Source: Paenibacillus_AB hodogayensis (GTDB taxonomy: Bacteria > Bacillota > Bacilli > Paenibacillales > NBRC-103111). Taken from it: a stretch of DNA of 64,000 bases. This document shows positions 36,397-44,787 of this stretch, piece by piece. The position numbers and the translations under genes were made by a program. Each line of letters opens with the position of its first letter. The first letter of the stretch is position 1. The DNA lies in assembly GCF_039536325.1 (NCBI RefSeq), contig NZ_BAAAYO010000005.1:186001-250000 (forward strand), read 5' to 3'. The notes beneath the pieces were generated by a model. The model did no database searches, had not been told where the DNA came from, and saw only the letters and a list, made by a program, of their open reading frames with translations.

Positions 36397-37695
36397 TTAT
36401 TGGAACTTCGGCAGCCAGTCGCCGTGAGCTTCAATCATGGCGTCGCAAAGCGCGATCGTATCGTCGATCGAAAGCTCGGCGGACGTATGCGGATCGAGCA
36501 GGGCGGCATGGTAAATGTGATCTTTTTTGAGCGTGCGCGCGGCTTCGATCGTCAACAGCTGGGTGTTGATGTTCGTGCGGTTGAGCGCGGCCAGCTGCGG
36601 CGGCAGATCGCCGACATACGTCGGCGTCACGCCGTTGCGGTCGACGAGGCAGGTGACCTCGACGCAGGCTTCCTTGGGCAGGTTCGTAATGAGTCCGGTG
36701 TTCATAACGTTGCCGCCGATGCGGAACGGGTTGTTCGTCTCAATCGCTTCCATTATGCGGGAAGCGTATTCGTTGGAGCGGTTGTGCACGAGGTTTTTGT
36801 CGTTGACCAGCTCCTCGCGCATCGTTTTCCATCTCTCGATCTGATTGACGCAGCGACGCGGATATTCGTCGAGCGGGATGTTAAAGCGCTCGATCAGCTC
36901 CGGATAGTTGCGCTTGATAAAGTACGGATGGTATTCGGCGTTGTGCTCCGACGATTCGGTTACGTAGTATCCGAATCGCAGCATCAGCTCGAAGCGGACC
37001 ATATCGTTGTGCTTTTCCTTTTGCTTCTCGGCGGCCAGCCGTTTGATTTCCGGATACAAGTCGACGCCGTCGCGCGTTACTTCCAGCAGCCATGCCATAT
37101 GATTGATGCCGGCGATCTTCGCCTGCACGCCTTCTTGGTCGATGTCAAGCGCGCGGAACAGATGCGGAATGCACGCCTGGACGCTGTGGCACAGGCCGAC
37201 CGTATTGACGCCGCCGTCCGTGTTCATAACGTTGGTGAGCACGGCCATCGGGTTCGTGTAGTTCATGAACAACGCGTCGGGACAGACGTCTTGAATGTCG
37301 CGGGCGAAGTCGAGCATGACCGGAATCGTCCGCAGGTTGCGGAAAATGCCGCCGATGCCCAGCGTGTCGGCGATCGTCTGGCGCAGGCCGAACTTCTTCG
37401 GAATCTCGAAGTCCGTAATCGTACAAGGATCGTAGCCGCCGACTTGGATGGCGTTGACGATGTACTTGGCGCCGCGAAGCGCTTCGCGACGGTCGGAGTA
37501 AGAGACGATGCGGCACGTACTGCCGGAAGTCGCTTTCAGATTATTCAGCATGTTCTCGGAATCCTGGAGACGCTCCGGATTAATATCGTACAGCGCCAGC
37601 TCGAAGTCTTGAAGAGCTGGAGTCATCATAGCGTCGCCGAGGACGTTTTTCGCGAAGACGCTGCTGCCGGCGCCAATAAAGGTAAGTTTAGGCAT
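36397..37695 (-). CDS. melA: GH4 family alpha-galactosidase/alpha-glucosidase
   Basis: 432 residues, the length of B. subtilis MelA. GH4 enzymes use NAD+ and a divalent metal to hydrolyse alpha-glycosides in the cytoplasm by a redox-elimination route. The NAD-binding motif is FIGAGSSVFA (6-15), the substrate loop NYTNPMAV (145-152), and the metal ligands C169 and H170 in GLCHSVQ; NHMAWL adds a further conserved His. The ATG at 37695 follows GGGAGG by 11 bases. Substrate (alpha-galactoside versus alpha-glucoside) is inferred from similarity of the whole cassette to the mel operon. Confidence 0.88.
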   Translation of the reverse strand: MPKLTFIGAGSSVFAKNVLGDAMMTPALQDFELALYDINPERLQDSENMLNNLKATSGSTCRIVSYSDRREALRGAKYIVNAIQVGGYDPCTITDFEIPKKFGLRQTIADTLGIGGIFRNLRTIPVMLDFARDIQDVCPDALFMNYTNPMAVLTNVMNTDGGVNTVGLCHSVQACIPHLFRALDIDQEGVQAKIAGINHMAWLLEVTRDGVDLYPEIKRLAAEKQKEKHNDMVRFELMLRFGYYVTESSEHNAEYHPYFIKRNYPELIERFNIPLDEYPRRCVNQIERWKTMREELVNDKNLVHNRSNEYASRIMEAIETNNPFRIGGNVMNTGLITNLPKEACVEVTCLVDRNGVTPTYVGDLPPQLAALNRTNINTQLLTIEAARTLKKDHIYHAALLDPHTSAELSIDDTIALCDAMIEAHGDWLPKFQ

Positions 37696-37825
37696 TGGAT
37701 TTGTATCCTCCCTTGTCTCGTTTCTATTTGAATCATAAGGTCCGGAAGGAAAAAAGAATATGGAGAAAAGCGTGTTCCGCATGGAACAATGCGGCGTCCT
37801 GCCAGGGTGAGCCAAAGTTTGTTCT

Positions 37826-37854
37826 TGATTTGTCCGACGGCTTCGTATCTAATA
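37826..37854 (+). promoter_or_regulatory. Sigma-A promoter of the AraC-family gene
   Basis: TTGATT (37826-37831), 17-base spacer, TCTAAT (37849-37854). It lies in the divergent gap between the GH4 and AraC-family genes. Confidence 0.65.
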
Positions 37855-37905
37855 GATGTAGAGAAAATAACGGGCGAATTCCGCCCGGAGAGGACGGCAT
37901 GTAGC

Positions 37906-38769
37906 ATGGAGAAACGTTTCTCGGTATCGGTCAATCCGCATCCGGGCAAAGGGGAGCTGGTCGTACTGTTCGGCGGCCGGGAACAGACGCTGCCCGGTCA
38001 TAATATCGGCCCTCAGGTATACGATTACTTTCTCGTTCATCATGTTGTTTCCGGCAAAGGGACGTTTCAATGCCTGGGCAGAACGTACGAGCTGGCCGCA
38101 GGGGACAGCTTCTTCATCTTCCCGGGCGAGCTGTTCCGCTATACGGCGGACGGCGAGGAGCCGTGGACGTACCGGTGGATCGGCTTCCGCGGAGACCGCG
38201 CCGAGGAACTGCTCAGCGTGCTCGACATCTCCCGCCACAGGCCGATAGCCAAGCCGCAAAAGCATCGAAGGGCCGCCACCTTGTTTCATCAGATGGAACG
38301 GCTTCTGGGGGAAGCGAGGGCGGGCTGCGACTTGCGCAGCTCCGGGCTGCTGAGGGTGCTGCTGGCCGAATACGAGCGCGGCGGAGAGCTGCGAGCGGAA
38401 GGAGCGGGCGCGGGGCGAAGTCCGGTGGAGCAGCAGGTCGAGCGGACGATGCGCTGGCTGTCGGTCCAATATTCGCAGCAAGTATCCATCGAGGAAATGT
38501 CCCGGTCGCTCGGGTACAATCGGACGCATTTGTCGAAAATGTTCAAGCAGCATACCGGCATGACGCCGATGCATTTTTTGCTCAAAATCCGCATGGAGCG
38601 GGCCAAGCTGCTGCTGAGGGAAGCGTTGACGGTAGAGCAGGTGGCCGCCTCGGTCGGCTTTGCCGATCCGCTATACTTCTCCAAGCAGTTCAAAAAATGG
38701 TTCGGCCGCTCCCCGACGGAATATCGCCAAGACTCCTCGGGCCGGGCGATCTACGATTGCAGCGATTAA
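37906..38769 (+). CDS. AraC-family transcriptional regulator
   Basis: 287 residues. N-terminal cupin-like sugar-binding/dimerisation domain (about 20-150: DYFLVHHVVSGKGTFQ, AGDSFFIFPGELFRY) and a C-terminal double helix-turn-helix (about 185-280) with ISIEE-like first HTH (VSIEEMSRSLGYNRTHLSKM) and VAASVGFADPLYFSKQFKK. Divergent from the GH4 gene, so it probably activates that gene and perhaps the transporter in response to the transported sugar. The ATG at 37906 follows GGAGAGGA; a longer reading would include the promoter. Confidence 0.92.
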   Translation: MEKRFSVSVNPHPGKGELVVLFGGREQTLPGHNIGPQVYDYFLVHHVVSGKGTFQCLGRTYELAAGDSFFIFPGELFRYTADGEEPWTYRWIGFRGDRAEELLSVLDISRHRPIAKPQKHRRAATLFHQMERLLGEARAGCDLRSSGLLRVLLAEYERGGELRAEGAGAGRSPVEQQVERTMRWLSVQYSQQVSIEEMSRSLGYNRTHLSKMFKQHTGMTPMHFLLKIRMERAKLLLREALTVEQVAASVGFADPLYFSKQFKKWFGRSPTEYRQDSSGRAIYDCSD

Positions 38770-38779
38770 GCGGAAGGCG

Positions 38780-39358
38780 CTATTCCCCGTATTCGAACGC
38801 GAGCTTGCACCGGTAAGCTTTGGCGATGCCTTGCATCAGCTCATTCAGGGAGCGGTCCGCGATATAGCGCGTTCCCCCGGGAAGCGGGAGGCGGGCGAGC
38901 AGGTGCTCCTGCATCTGCTCTTCGGCTTGTGCGGGCTCGGCTTCGGCGAAGCCGCCGTCGAAGCGGAACACGGCGCATAAGTGGGCGTACAAATAGAAGG
39001 TGCCCTTCTCCGAGACGAAGCCGTAATCAACCGCCTGCGGCGCAGCCTCAGCCCCTTGCGGCAGACGCAGCAGTCTGAAACGCTCATAGACCGTGCCGCT
39101 CGCCCGCAACCCCTCCTCCAGCGCGTCCGCGTCCGTCTCCTCGTCCACAATAAGCAGTTCCTTGTCCCGATCGGCTATCCGCGCGCGGCGCTCCAGAGAA
39201 GCCAGCAGCGCTTCTCCGTCTTCGTCGGCCTCTATGGCAATACCGTATGCAAGCATGGGCAACCTCCAATCCTCCAATTCGCGTCCGACAAGCGCAAGCC
39301 GAACCTTATCCCGTATTTGTGGCACGTACGGTTTGCACCAGGAGACGTTTTTTTCCAT
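38780..39358 (-). CDS. Unrecognised soluble protein
   Basis: 192 residues if it starts at the ATG at 39358, which has no ribosome binding site. An internal ATG at 39256 has GGAGG exactly 6 bases upstream and would give 158 residues (MLAYGIAIEADED...). The extra N-terminal 34 residues read as plausible protein, so the choice is open. Acidic, no signal peptide, a VDYGFVSEKGTFYLYAHLCAV core. No family recognised. Convergent with the AraC-family gene, only 10 bases apart. Confidence 0.65.
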   Translation of the reverse strand: MEKNVSWCKPYVPQIRDKVRLALVGRELEDWRLPMLAYGIAIEADEDGEALLASLERRARIADRDKELLIVDEETDADALEEGLRASGTVYERFRLLRLPQGAEAAPQAVDYGFVSEKGTFYLYAHLCAVFRFDGGFAEAEPAQAEEQMQEHLLARLPLPGGTRYIADRSLNELMQGIAKAYRCKLAFEYGE

Positions 39359-39450
39359 TGTAACGGTTCGTTTCCGGTCTGTCGACTATGCTCTTGGACC
39401 GTCTGCCGGGGCCGGAAACGTCCGCTTAATTTCGCCTGTGCAAAAAAAGG

Positions 39451-39479
39451 TTCACGAAAGCGCTCTTTTGAGATAGTAT
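39451..39479 (+). promoter_or_regulatory. Candidate promoter with cre-like site for the second solute-binding protein
   Basis: TTCACG (39451-39456), 17-base spacer, TAGTAT (39474-39479); each hexamer is 4 of 6 to consensus. The spacer holds CGAAAGCGCTCTTT (39455-39468), a partial cre match with the GAAAGCGCT core. Confidence 0.4.
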
Positions 39480-39542
39480 TAAAAATAAGTCTTTCGCCCT
39501 AGCAACCTTTTGCGTACTATCGTTTGCGGAGGAGGGAAACAA

Positions 39543-40892
39543 GTGTTGCGCCACAAAAACTGGCTGCTGCTGGTCGCTGCCGCCTGCTTCGTCGTCATAC
39601 TCGCTTCCGCGTTGTTCAGCGGTCCCGGCATCCGGACGAAGCCAAGCTCGGGAACGGGCGGTGAAGTGAACGAACCGGCTCCGGTCGCGGGCAAAGCGGA
39701 GAAACAGCTGAGAATGGCCGTTTCGATGCAGTCCAAGCCGTTTGCTTTGCTGCAGCAATTGAAGGAGCAATACGAGTCGACGCATCCGGGCGTCGAAGTC
39801 GTTCTGGAAAATATGCCGGAAGAGAACGCTTACGCCAAGCTGAAAAAAGCGGCTCAGCTCGGGGAAGCTCCCGACGTGATGCTGCTGGATAACAGCTGGG
39901 TAAGCGAATTCGCAGCGCTCGGCTACCTGCAGCCGGTCGATTCGCTGTTAACGGGCTCCCTGCAGGCCGAACAGATGGAGCAGGCGCTTGCCCAAGTGAA
40001 GTGGAACGGCTATGTATGGGGCATTCCGAAAAATCTGGACGCTTACGTCGTCGTATACAATGCGAAGCGGCTTTCCGAATGGGGGGAGAAGCCTCCGAAC
40101 ACATCGGACGAGCTGCTTGCGCTACATAAGCTGACACATAAACCGGAAGAAGGGAAATACGGTATCTACTTGAACGTAACCGACAGCCGGGCATTTGTCA
40201 GCGCCGCCCGCATGCTCGGAGGGGGTAAAACCGTATCCAAGACGGCTCCGTTCGAGCTTGCCGATCCGGGCGTGCAGCGGGCGCTGGAATCGTTTCTGTT
40301 CCAGCCGGGCGACCCCGCGAAGGAGGAGTCCAGGACGCTGGCCAAGTCGTTCCCGCGCACAAGCGAGACGTTCAAGCCGTGGGATCAGCTGGCGCAGGGC
40401 AAGCTGACGGGCTATATTACGACGTTTTCCGAATGGAAGCAGAACGATGCGCCGGCTTTCGCGATGAGCGCGCTTCCTTTGCCCAAGGGCGAGGAGTTGT
40501 GGAAAGGACCGTGGCTGTCGGGCAAAAGCTTCTCGATCTCGGCCAAGTCGGAAGCGGGCAAAGAAGCGTTCGATTTGATCCGCGAGCTGGTGTCGACCCC
40601 GGCGTCGCTGAAGTTCTGGAATGTCGGGGGAGGGCTTCCTGCCCAAACGGGTATCTATGTGTCCAGCATCAAGAGTGACCCGGCGTTCAAGAGCGTAGCC
40701 GCCTATATCGATCAGGACGACGCCCTGCCGAGCGTCCCGCAGCGGGCCAAGCAGATGGCGGCGCTGCAAGGGCAGCTGGAATCGCTATGGAAAGGCGAGA
40801 CGGCGTTCAAGGCGTTTGCCGACCGCACCGTGGCAGAGTGGAATGCGATACGGCCGCCGGCTTCCCCGGCATCCGCGACGACGGCCAAATAG
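39543..40892 (+). CDS. Membrane-anchored extracellular solute-binding protein
   Basis: 449 residues from the GTG at 39543, with GGAGGAGGG 6 bases upstream. A single N-terminal helix (about 6-26) without a good lipobox suggests an uncleaved anchor. The rest is a family-1 solute-binding fold: LRMAVSMQSKPFALLQQLKEQY, APDVMLLDNSWVSEF, GYVWGIPKNLDAYVVVYN. No transporter permease or ATPase is adjacent, so it is an orphan that may share the transport system at 33-36 kb or act as a sensor. Ends inside a shared terminator. Confidence 0.87.
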   Translation: MLRHKNWLLLVAAACFVVILASALFSGPGIRTKPSSGTGGEVNEPAPVAGKAEKQLRMAVSMQSKPFALLQQLKEQYESTHPGVEVVLENMPEENAYAKLKKAAQLGEAPDVMLLDNSWVSEFAALGYLQPVDSLLTGSLQAEQMEQALAQVKWNGYVWGIPKNLDAYVVVYNAKRLSEWGEKPPNTSDELLALHKLTHKPEEGKYGIYLNVTDSRAFVSAARMLGGGKTVSKTAPFELADPGVQRALESFLFQPGDPAKEESRTLAKSFPRTSETFKPWDQLAQGKLTGYITTFSEWKQNDAPAFAMSALPLPKGEELWKGPWLSGKSFSISAKSEAGKEAFDLIRELVSTPASLKFWNVGGGLPAQTGIYVSSIKSDPAFKSVAAYIDQDDALPSVPQRAKQMAALQGQLESLWKGETAFKAFADRTVAEWNAIRPPASPASATTAK

Positions 40893-40926
40893 GGCGTGAG
40901 GGTCTACCCTCATCGCCCTATTTTTA
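40888..40926. terminator. Terminator shared by convergent genes, overlapping both stop codons
   Basis: AATAGGGCG-TGAGGG pairs with CCCTCA-CGCCCTATT around a TCTA loop with one bulged base, then a T run on the plus strand. It contains the TAG of the solute-binding gene (40890-40892) and the stop of the minus-strand gene (40910-40912). Confidence 0.85.
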
Positions 40927-41989
40927 GTTGAACCGTCATGACGCCGTTGTCGACGTTCACCTCGGACGCGTACAAGAATGGCATCAGCTTGTTCGGATAG
41001 AACGAAAGATCGAACTGCCGTTCGATGCTCCTCACCGTGCTCTCCGGCAAGGAATAGCCGTTGAACGTCAAGCTGTCGATCGTAAAGCGAACGGCGTTCA
41101 CCGGCTTGTTCACGACCACGTAACGCCCCTCCAGCGTGATAGACATACCGTCCGTTTGACCGCCGGCGGTAATGACGTTATGGCCGAACAGGAAGGAGAA
41201 GCCGGTCAGAGACGGGCTCTTGGCTTGCAAAAACTTGTTCAACTCCTCGTCGCCGATCGTTACCTTGGGCGCCAGCCCCTTGAATGACACCAGCTTGCTG
41301 TTTTGCCCGAGCAGTTCCGGCAGCTTCGGCATGACGTCGGCCAGCGCCCGGAAATATTGTTGGAACAGCGGGAGGCCGCGTTCCTCCCACTGCTGGCGGG
41401 TCGCCTCCAGCTCCCGCTCCAGCCGGGCGCGTTCGGTGGCAGATGCCAGCAGCCGGTCGATTTCCTTTTGAGCGGCCTGCCGTTTCTCCTTCTCGGCAAC
41501 GTAGGCGTTCCGCGTATCCGCAAGCTTGCCGCGTTCCTCCTCCAGCTTGGCTCTGGCGCTCTTCAACGCCCGGTAATCGGACATATAGCGGTCGATCGTG
41601 CGGTTATCGCTCTCCAGCAGCAATTGCAGCTGATCCCACACGTACAGCGCGTCCTGCAGCGAGTGGACGTTCAGCGCCGCCAGCCAGACGGATTGTCGTT
41701 GCCCCGTATAATACGAACGGATTATTCGTTCGGTTTTTTTTCTTTGCTCCTCGGCAAGCCGGGCCGTCTGCTCCAGACGCTGCCCCATTTCCTGCAGCTG
41801 CGCGTTCAGCCGCTTATCCTCGTCCGCCAGCCGACCGATCTCCCGGTCCAGCTCGTACACCGTCAGCCCTTTCTCCAGCACCCGGCGGTCTTCGTCCGGA
41901 ATGCCGCGGGCGTTTTCCGCGCTCGCGCCGGAATGGAGCAGCAGGCAGCCGAGCGCAACGACGATGAGGCCCCGCTTTCGGTTCGGCAT
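40910..41989 (-). CDS. Secreted coiled-coil protein, PcsB/CwlO-like N-terminal region
   Basis: 359 residues. Signal peptide (about 1-24, ending ASA). Residues about 38-210 are a long two-stranded coiled coil (AEEQRKKTERIIRSYYTGQRQS), like the N-terminal parts of PcsB/CwlO-type cell-wall proteins, but no NlpC/P60 or peptidase domain follows. The C-terminal 150 residues form a beta-rich domain (VTIGDEELNKFLQAK; GMSITLEGRYVVVNKPV). AGGGGGAC precedes the ATG. Likely extracytoplasmic; function unknown. Confidence 0.8.
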   Translation of the reverse strand: MPNRKRGLIVVALGCLLLHSGASAENARGIPDEDRRVLEKGLTVYELDREIGRLADEDKRLNAQLQEMGQRLEQTARLAEEQRKKTERIIRSYYTGQRQSVWLAALNVHSLQDALYVWDQLQLLLESDNRTIDRYMSDYRALKSARAKLEEERGKLADTRNAYVAEKEKRQAAQKEIDRLLASATERARLERELEATRQQWEERGLPLFQQYFRALADVMPKLPELLGQNSKLVSFKGLAPKVTIGDEELNKFLQAKSPSLTGFSFLFGHNVITAGGQTDGMSITLEGRYVVVNKPVNAVRFTIDSLTFNGYSLPESTVRSIERQFDLSFYPNKLMPFLYASEVNVDNGVMTVQLKIGR

Positions 41990-42260
41990 CGGTTGTCCCC
42001 CTGTCCTATCCCTTGTCCTCTTCGTACTAAATGTATCGAATGAAAGGAAGATTTATGCTTCCGGTTGGCAAAATGCCTAGCAAGCACGCCGGATTTCGAC
42101 CGCGTTTCGAAGCTGTTCGCAGACAAGAGGGTGGAAAGAGGGCGCGCCTTTTGCTATGCTTACCTCATGGAAAGCTTGACTCTCATAACGGCAGTTCGTT
42201 CCGTGTTCCAACCGGCCGGTCCGGATCGTCGCTTGTCACACGCAATCGAAGGAGACTTTC

Positions 42261-43388
42261 ATGAAACCATCCGAATCCATGACGGAGCTGCTTCGCGCGA
42301 AGATTGCCGCGAGTCCGCGGGCGGCGATTCCGTTCCGCGATTATATGAACCTGTGCCTGTACCACGAGACGTACGGCTATTACAGCCGAGAGTCGGTCAA
42401 GGTCGGGAAGGACGGAGATTTTTATACGAGCGTCTCCATTGGCACGATCATGGGGGAAGTTCTCGGGTCGTATTTCATTCGTCTGGCAGAGGAGCTGGCG
42501 GAGAGCGACAGCCGGGTCGCGATCGTGGAATGGGGAGGCGGAACTGGGCGGCTGGCCGCGCTCGTGCTGGATACGATCGCCCGGCTCCATCCGGAGCTGT
42601 ACGCGCGTCTCGATTACACGCTGATCGAGATCAGCGCCTACCATCGCGAGCTACAGCGGCAATCGCTCGTCGGCCATGCGCGTGTCCGCGTGATGGCGGA
42701 GGAAGAGTGGACGCGTGCGGAGAAGGCGGCTGGGGGCGGGAGCGTCTCCATAATCTTCTCCAACGAGCTGTTGGATGCTTTTCCCGTTTACCGGGTCGAA
42801 CGGAAGGACGGCGATCTGTACGAATGGCATGTCGGGTGGAACGAAGGCGAGCGGCGCTTTGAGGAGAGGCTGCTGCCGCTGGCGCCGGGCAGTCCGGCTG
42901 CCGTCTATATGGAAGAGGAAGGGATAGCCGTACGGGAAGGGCAAGTCATCGAGGTCAATCCAGCGGCGTCCGACTGGATCCGGCGGGCGGGCGACGCGAT
43001 CCGCATCGGCGCGCTCGTTACCATCGACTACGGAGACGTGGCCGAGGAGCTGTACGCCGCCCATCGGATGCGGGGCACGTTGATGTGCTACCGCCGCCAC
43101 CGGGCGGCGGACGAGCCGTTTGATTATCCGGGCGAGCAGGATATGACGGCCCATGTCAACTTCACGGCATGTATCCGGGCAGGGGAGGCAGCCGGTTTCG
43201 CGGAATGGTCGCTGCGGACGCAAAAGCGGTTTTTGCTGGAGGAGGGGGCTTTGGAGCTGCTTGTCCCCCACGACGGGACGGACCCGTTTAGCGCGGAGGC
43301 CCGGCGCAACCGCGCGGTGAGGCAGCTGCTGATCAGCGATCAGATGAGCGAGCTGTTCAAAGTATTAGTGCAAACGAAAAAAAGGTGA
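42261..43388 (+). CDS. MidA/NDUFAF7-family SAM-dependent methyltransferase
   Basis: 375 residues. The family includes the protein arginine methyltransferase NDUFAF7 (MidA); the bacterial substrate is unknown. Family signatures are FRDYMNLCLYHETYGYY (with the following Tyr/Arg), DFYTSVSIGTIMGEVLG, the SAM-binding motif VEWGGGTGRLAA, FSNELLDAFPVYRV and IDYGDVAEELY. AAGGAG is 6 bases upstream of the ATG. Transcribed alone, with its own terminator. Confidence 0.92.
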   Translation: MKPSESMTELLRAKIAASPRAAIPFRDYMNLCLYHETYGYYSRESVKVGKDGDFYTSVSIGTIMGEVLGSYFIRLAEELAESDSRVAIVEWGGGTGRLAALVLDTIARLHPELYARLDYTLIEISAYHRELQRQSLVGHARVRVMAEEEWTRAEKAAGGGSVSIIFSNELLDAFPVYRVERKDGDLYEWHVGWNEGERRFEERLLPLAPGSPAAVYMEEEGIAVREGQVIEVNPAASDWIRRAGDAIRIGALVTIDYGDVAEELYAAHRMRGTLMCYRRHRAADEPFDYPGEQDMTAHVNFTACIRAGEAAGFAEWSLRTQKRFLLEEGALELLVPHDGTDPFSAEARRNRAVRQLLISDQMSELFKVLVQTKKR

Positions 43389-43436
43389 TCTTGTCCGGTT
43401 ATGTACGCCAACTCTCCGGATAGATCGCCTTTTTGC
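43382..43436 (+). terminator. Terminator after the MidA gene
   Basis: AGGTGATC...TCCGG pairs with CCGGA...GATCGCCT and is followed by TTTTT. The stop codon of the methyltransferase overlaps the 5' arm. Confidence 0.78.
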
Positions 43437-43461
43437 CTGTTTCTTTCGGATGGGATCCGCT

Positions 43462-43695
43462 TTACAGTTCCATTTGGAAAAATGACCAGTACGTAAATCC
43501 GACGAAGGAGAGTACCATGTATCCCCAGAAAATCATAATATACGTACGTTCGGACAGATTCATATAACCCAAGACAACGAAAGCGGCGGTTTGGAAAAAG
43601 AACAGCAGCGCCATCTCCTTCATGTCGCCAGCCAGCGCCATCAGACCGATCGCGAGCGTCCAGAAACCGAGCACTCTAAACATGCGAGCCACCAT
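43462..43695 (-). CDS. DUF2626 family small membrane protein
   Basis: 77 residues with three hydrophobic segments. The opening MVARMFRVLGFWT matches the conserved start of DUF2626 (YqgY-like) proteins of Bacillales, and SERTYIMIFWGYM is the second conserved block. GGGGGAG is just upstream of the ATG at 43695. Function unknown. Convergent with the MidA gene across a terminator. Confidence 0.85.
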   Translation of the reverse strand: MVARMFRVLGFWTLAIGLMALAGDMKEMALLFFFQTAAFVVLGYMNLSERTYIMIFWGYMVLSFVGFTYWSFFQMEL

Positions 43696-43844
43696 TACTC
43701 CCCCTCTCTGATGGAACGATCGTGTACACAAAATCCTAATGTCCATTATAACCGTAAGCTTTTCAAAATGTAAACGTGCATTCGTGACGAATTAGCAAAC
43801 TTTTTCCGTTCGTCCTTAGCATAACCGGGGTTGGCGGCAAACAT

Positions 43845-43874
43845 GTATGTTTGGTTAAAAAAATGGTAATACCA
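43845..43874 (+). promoter_or_regulatory. Candidate sigma-F (forespore) promoter of the RsfA-family gene
   Basis: GTATG (43845-43849), exactly 15 bases, then GGTAATACCA (43865-43874). Against the B. subtilis sigma-F pattern GYATA-n15-GGNRANAMTN this is 4 of 5 and 9 of 10. Located about 85 bases before the ATG. Confidence 0.6.
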
Positions 43875-43959
43875 AGTAGTATCAAATAGATTCTATGAAA
43901 TCTAGTTTGGGCATAGAGATAAGTAGTGGCGATTTTAGTTTGTTGGGAGGTTTTCGAAC

Positions 43960-44613
43960 ATGACTGCGGTTAGACAAGACGCTTGGAGCGAGGAAGACGA
44001 TCTTATTTTGGCCGAGGTGACGCTTCGCCATATCCGCGAAGGCGGCACCCAGCTTGCTGCATTTGAAGAAGTAGGGGAAAAGATAGGGAGAACGGCGGCC
44101 GCTTGCGGATTCCGCTGGAACAGCTGCGTGCGCAAAAAATACGATGCGGCGATCTCCATCGCGAAAGCCCAAAGGCAAAAAAGAAGCCAGTACCGTAAAC
44201 ACGCCGTCACCGGCACCTCGGTTTCGTCCGTGGCGCTGCTTGATTCCGGGGAAATCGGCGGCTCCGCCTCGAAGCAGGACGGGGTGAGCGAGGAAACGCT
44301 GTCGATCGATGCGGTGATCCGTTTTCTGCGGCAGTGGAAAGGAACCTATCAGGAAATGACCCGGCAGATCAAAGTGCTGGAGAAGGAGCTCCGGGAGAAA
44401 GACGAGGAGCTGGACGATCTGCGCCGCGACAAGGAACAGCTCGACAAACAAATCAACCACGTACAGACCGACTACCGCGTCGTCAACGACGATTACAAGG
44501 CGTTGATCCAAATTATGGACCGCGCCCGCAAGCTGGCCTTTTTGGCTGAAGAGGAAGAAGAGAAGCATCGTTTCAAGATGGACGCGAACGGAAATTTGGA
44601 ACGGATCGATTGA
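43960..44613 (+). CDS. RsfA-family sporulation transcription factor (RsfA/GerR-like)
   Basis: 217 residues. N-terminal Myb/SANT-like DNA-binding region (about 5-60: AWSEEDDLILAEVTLRHIREG, FEEVGEKIGRTAAACGFRWN in parts) followed by a long coiled coil (about 125-195). RsfA tunes forespore genes with sigma F; the paralog GerR (YlbO) acts in the mother cell. The neighbourhood (panE-like, bshC, mraZ) matches ylbO of B. subtilis, while the promoter looks forespore-specific, so which of the two it corresponds to is open. GGGAGG precedes the ATG. Confidence 0.9.
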   Translation: MTAVRQDAWSEEDDLILAEVTLRHIREGGTQLAAFEEVGEKIGRTAAACGFRWNSCVRKKYDAAISIAKAQRQKRSQYRKHAVTGTSVSSVALLDSGEIGGSASKQDGVSEETLSIDAVIRFLRQWKGTYQEMTRQIKVLEKELREKDEELDDLRRDKEQLDKQINHVQTDYRVVNDDYKALIQIMDRARKLAFLAEEEEEKHRFKMDANGNLERID

Positions 44614-44675
44614 CCGTTTTGCCGGGCCTCTGCCGGCCGGCTGGCCTCCCCGTCGTATCGCAGTTTCAACGCAAG

Positions 44676-44704
44676 CTCGTCGCTGAACCAGCGGCGGGTT
44701 TTTT
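44676..44704 (+). terminator. Terminator after the RsfA-family gene
   Basis: CTCGTCGCT pairs with AGCGGCGGG (two G-U pairs) around a 5-base loop, then a T run. Confidence 0.7.
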
Positions 44705-44787
44705 GCGTCCGCCCGAATATGATATAGTAGCGGCAAGGGCGATGAACGGGACAAACAGACTCTTGACAACGGGGAGGGGGACATCAG

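Noticed and set aside
36400..37731. 443-residue open frame on the plus strand opposite the GH4 gene
   Set aside because: The GH4 frame shows conserved NAD and metal motifs; the opposite frame shows none and has no start signals.
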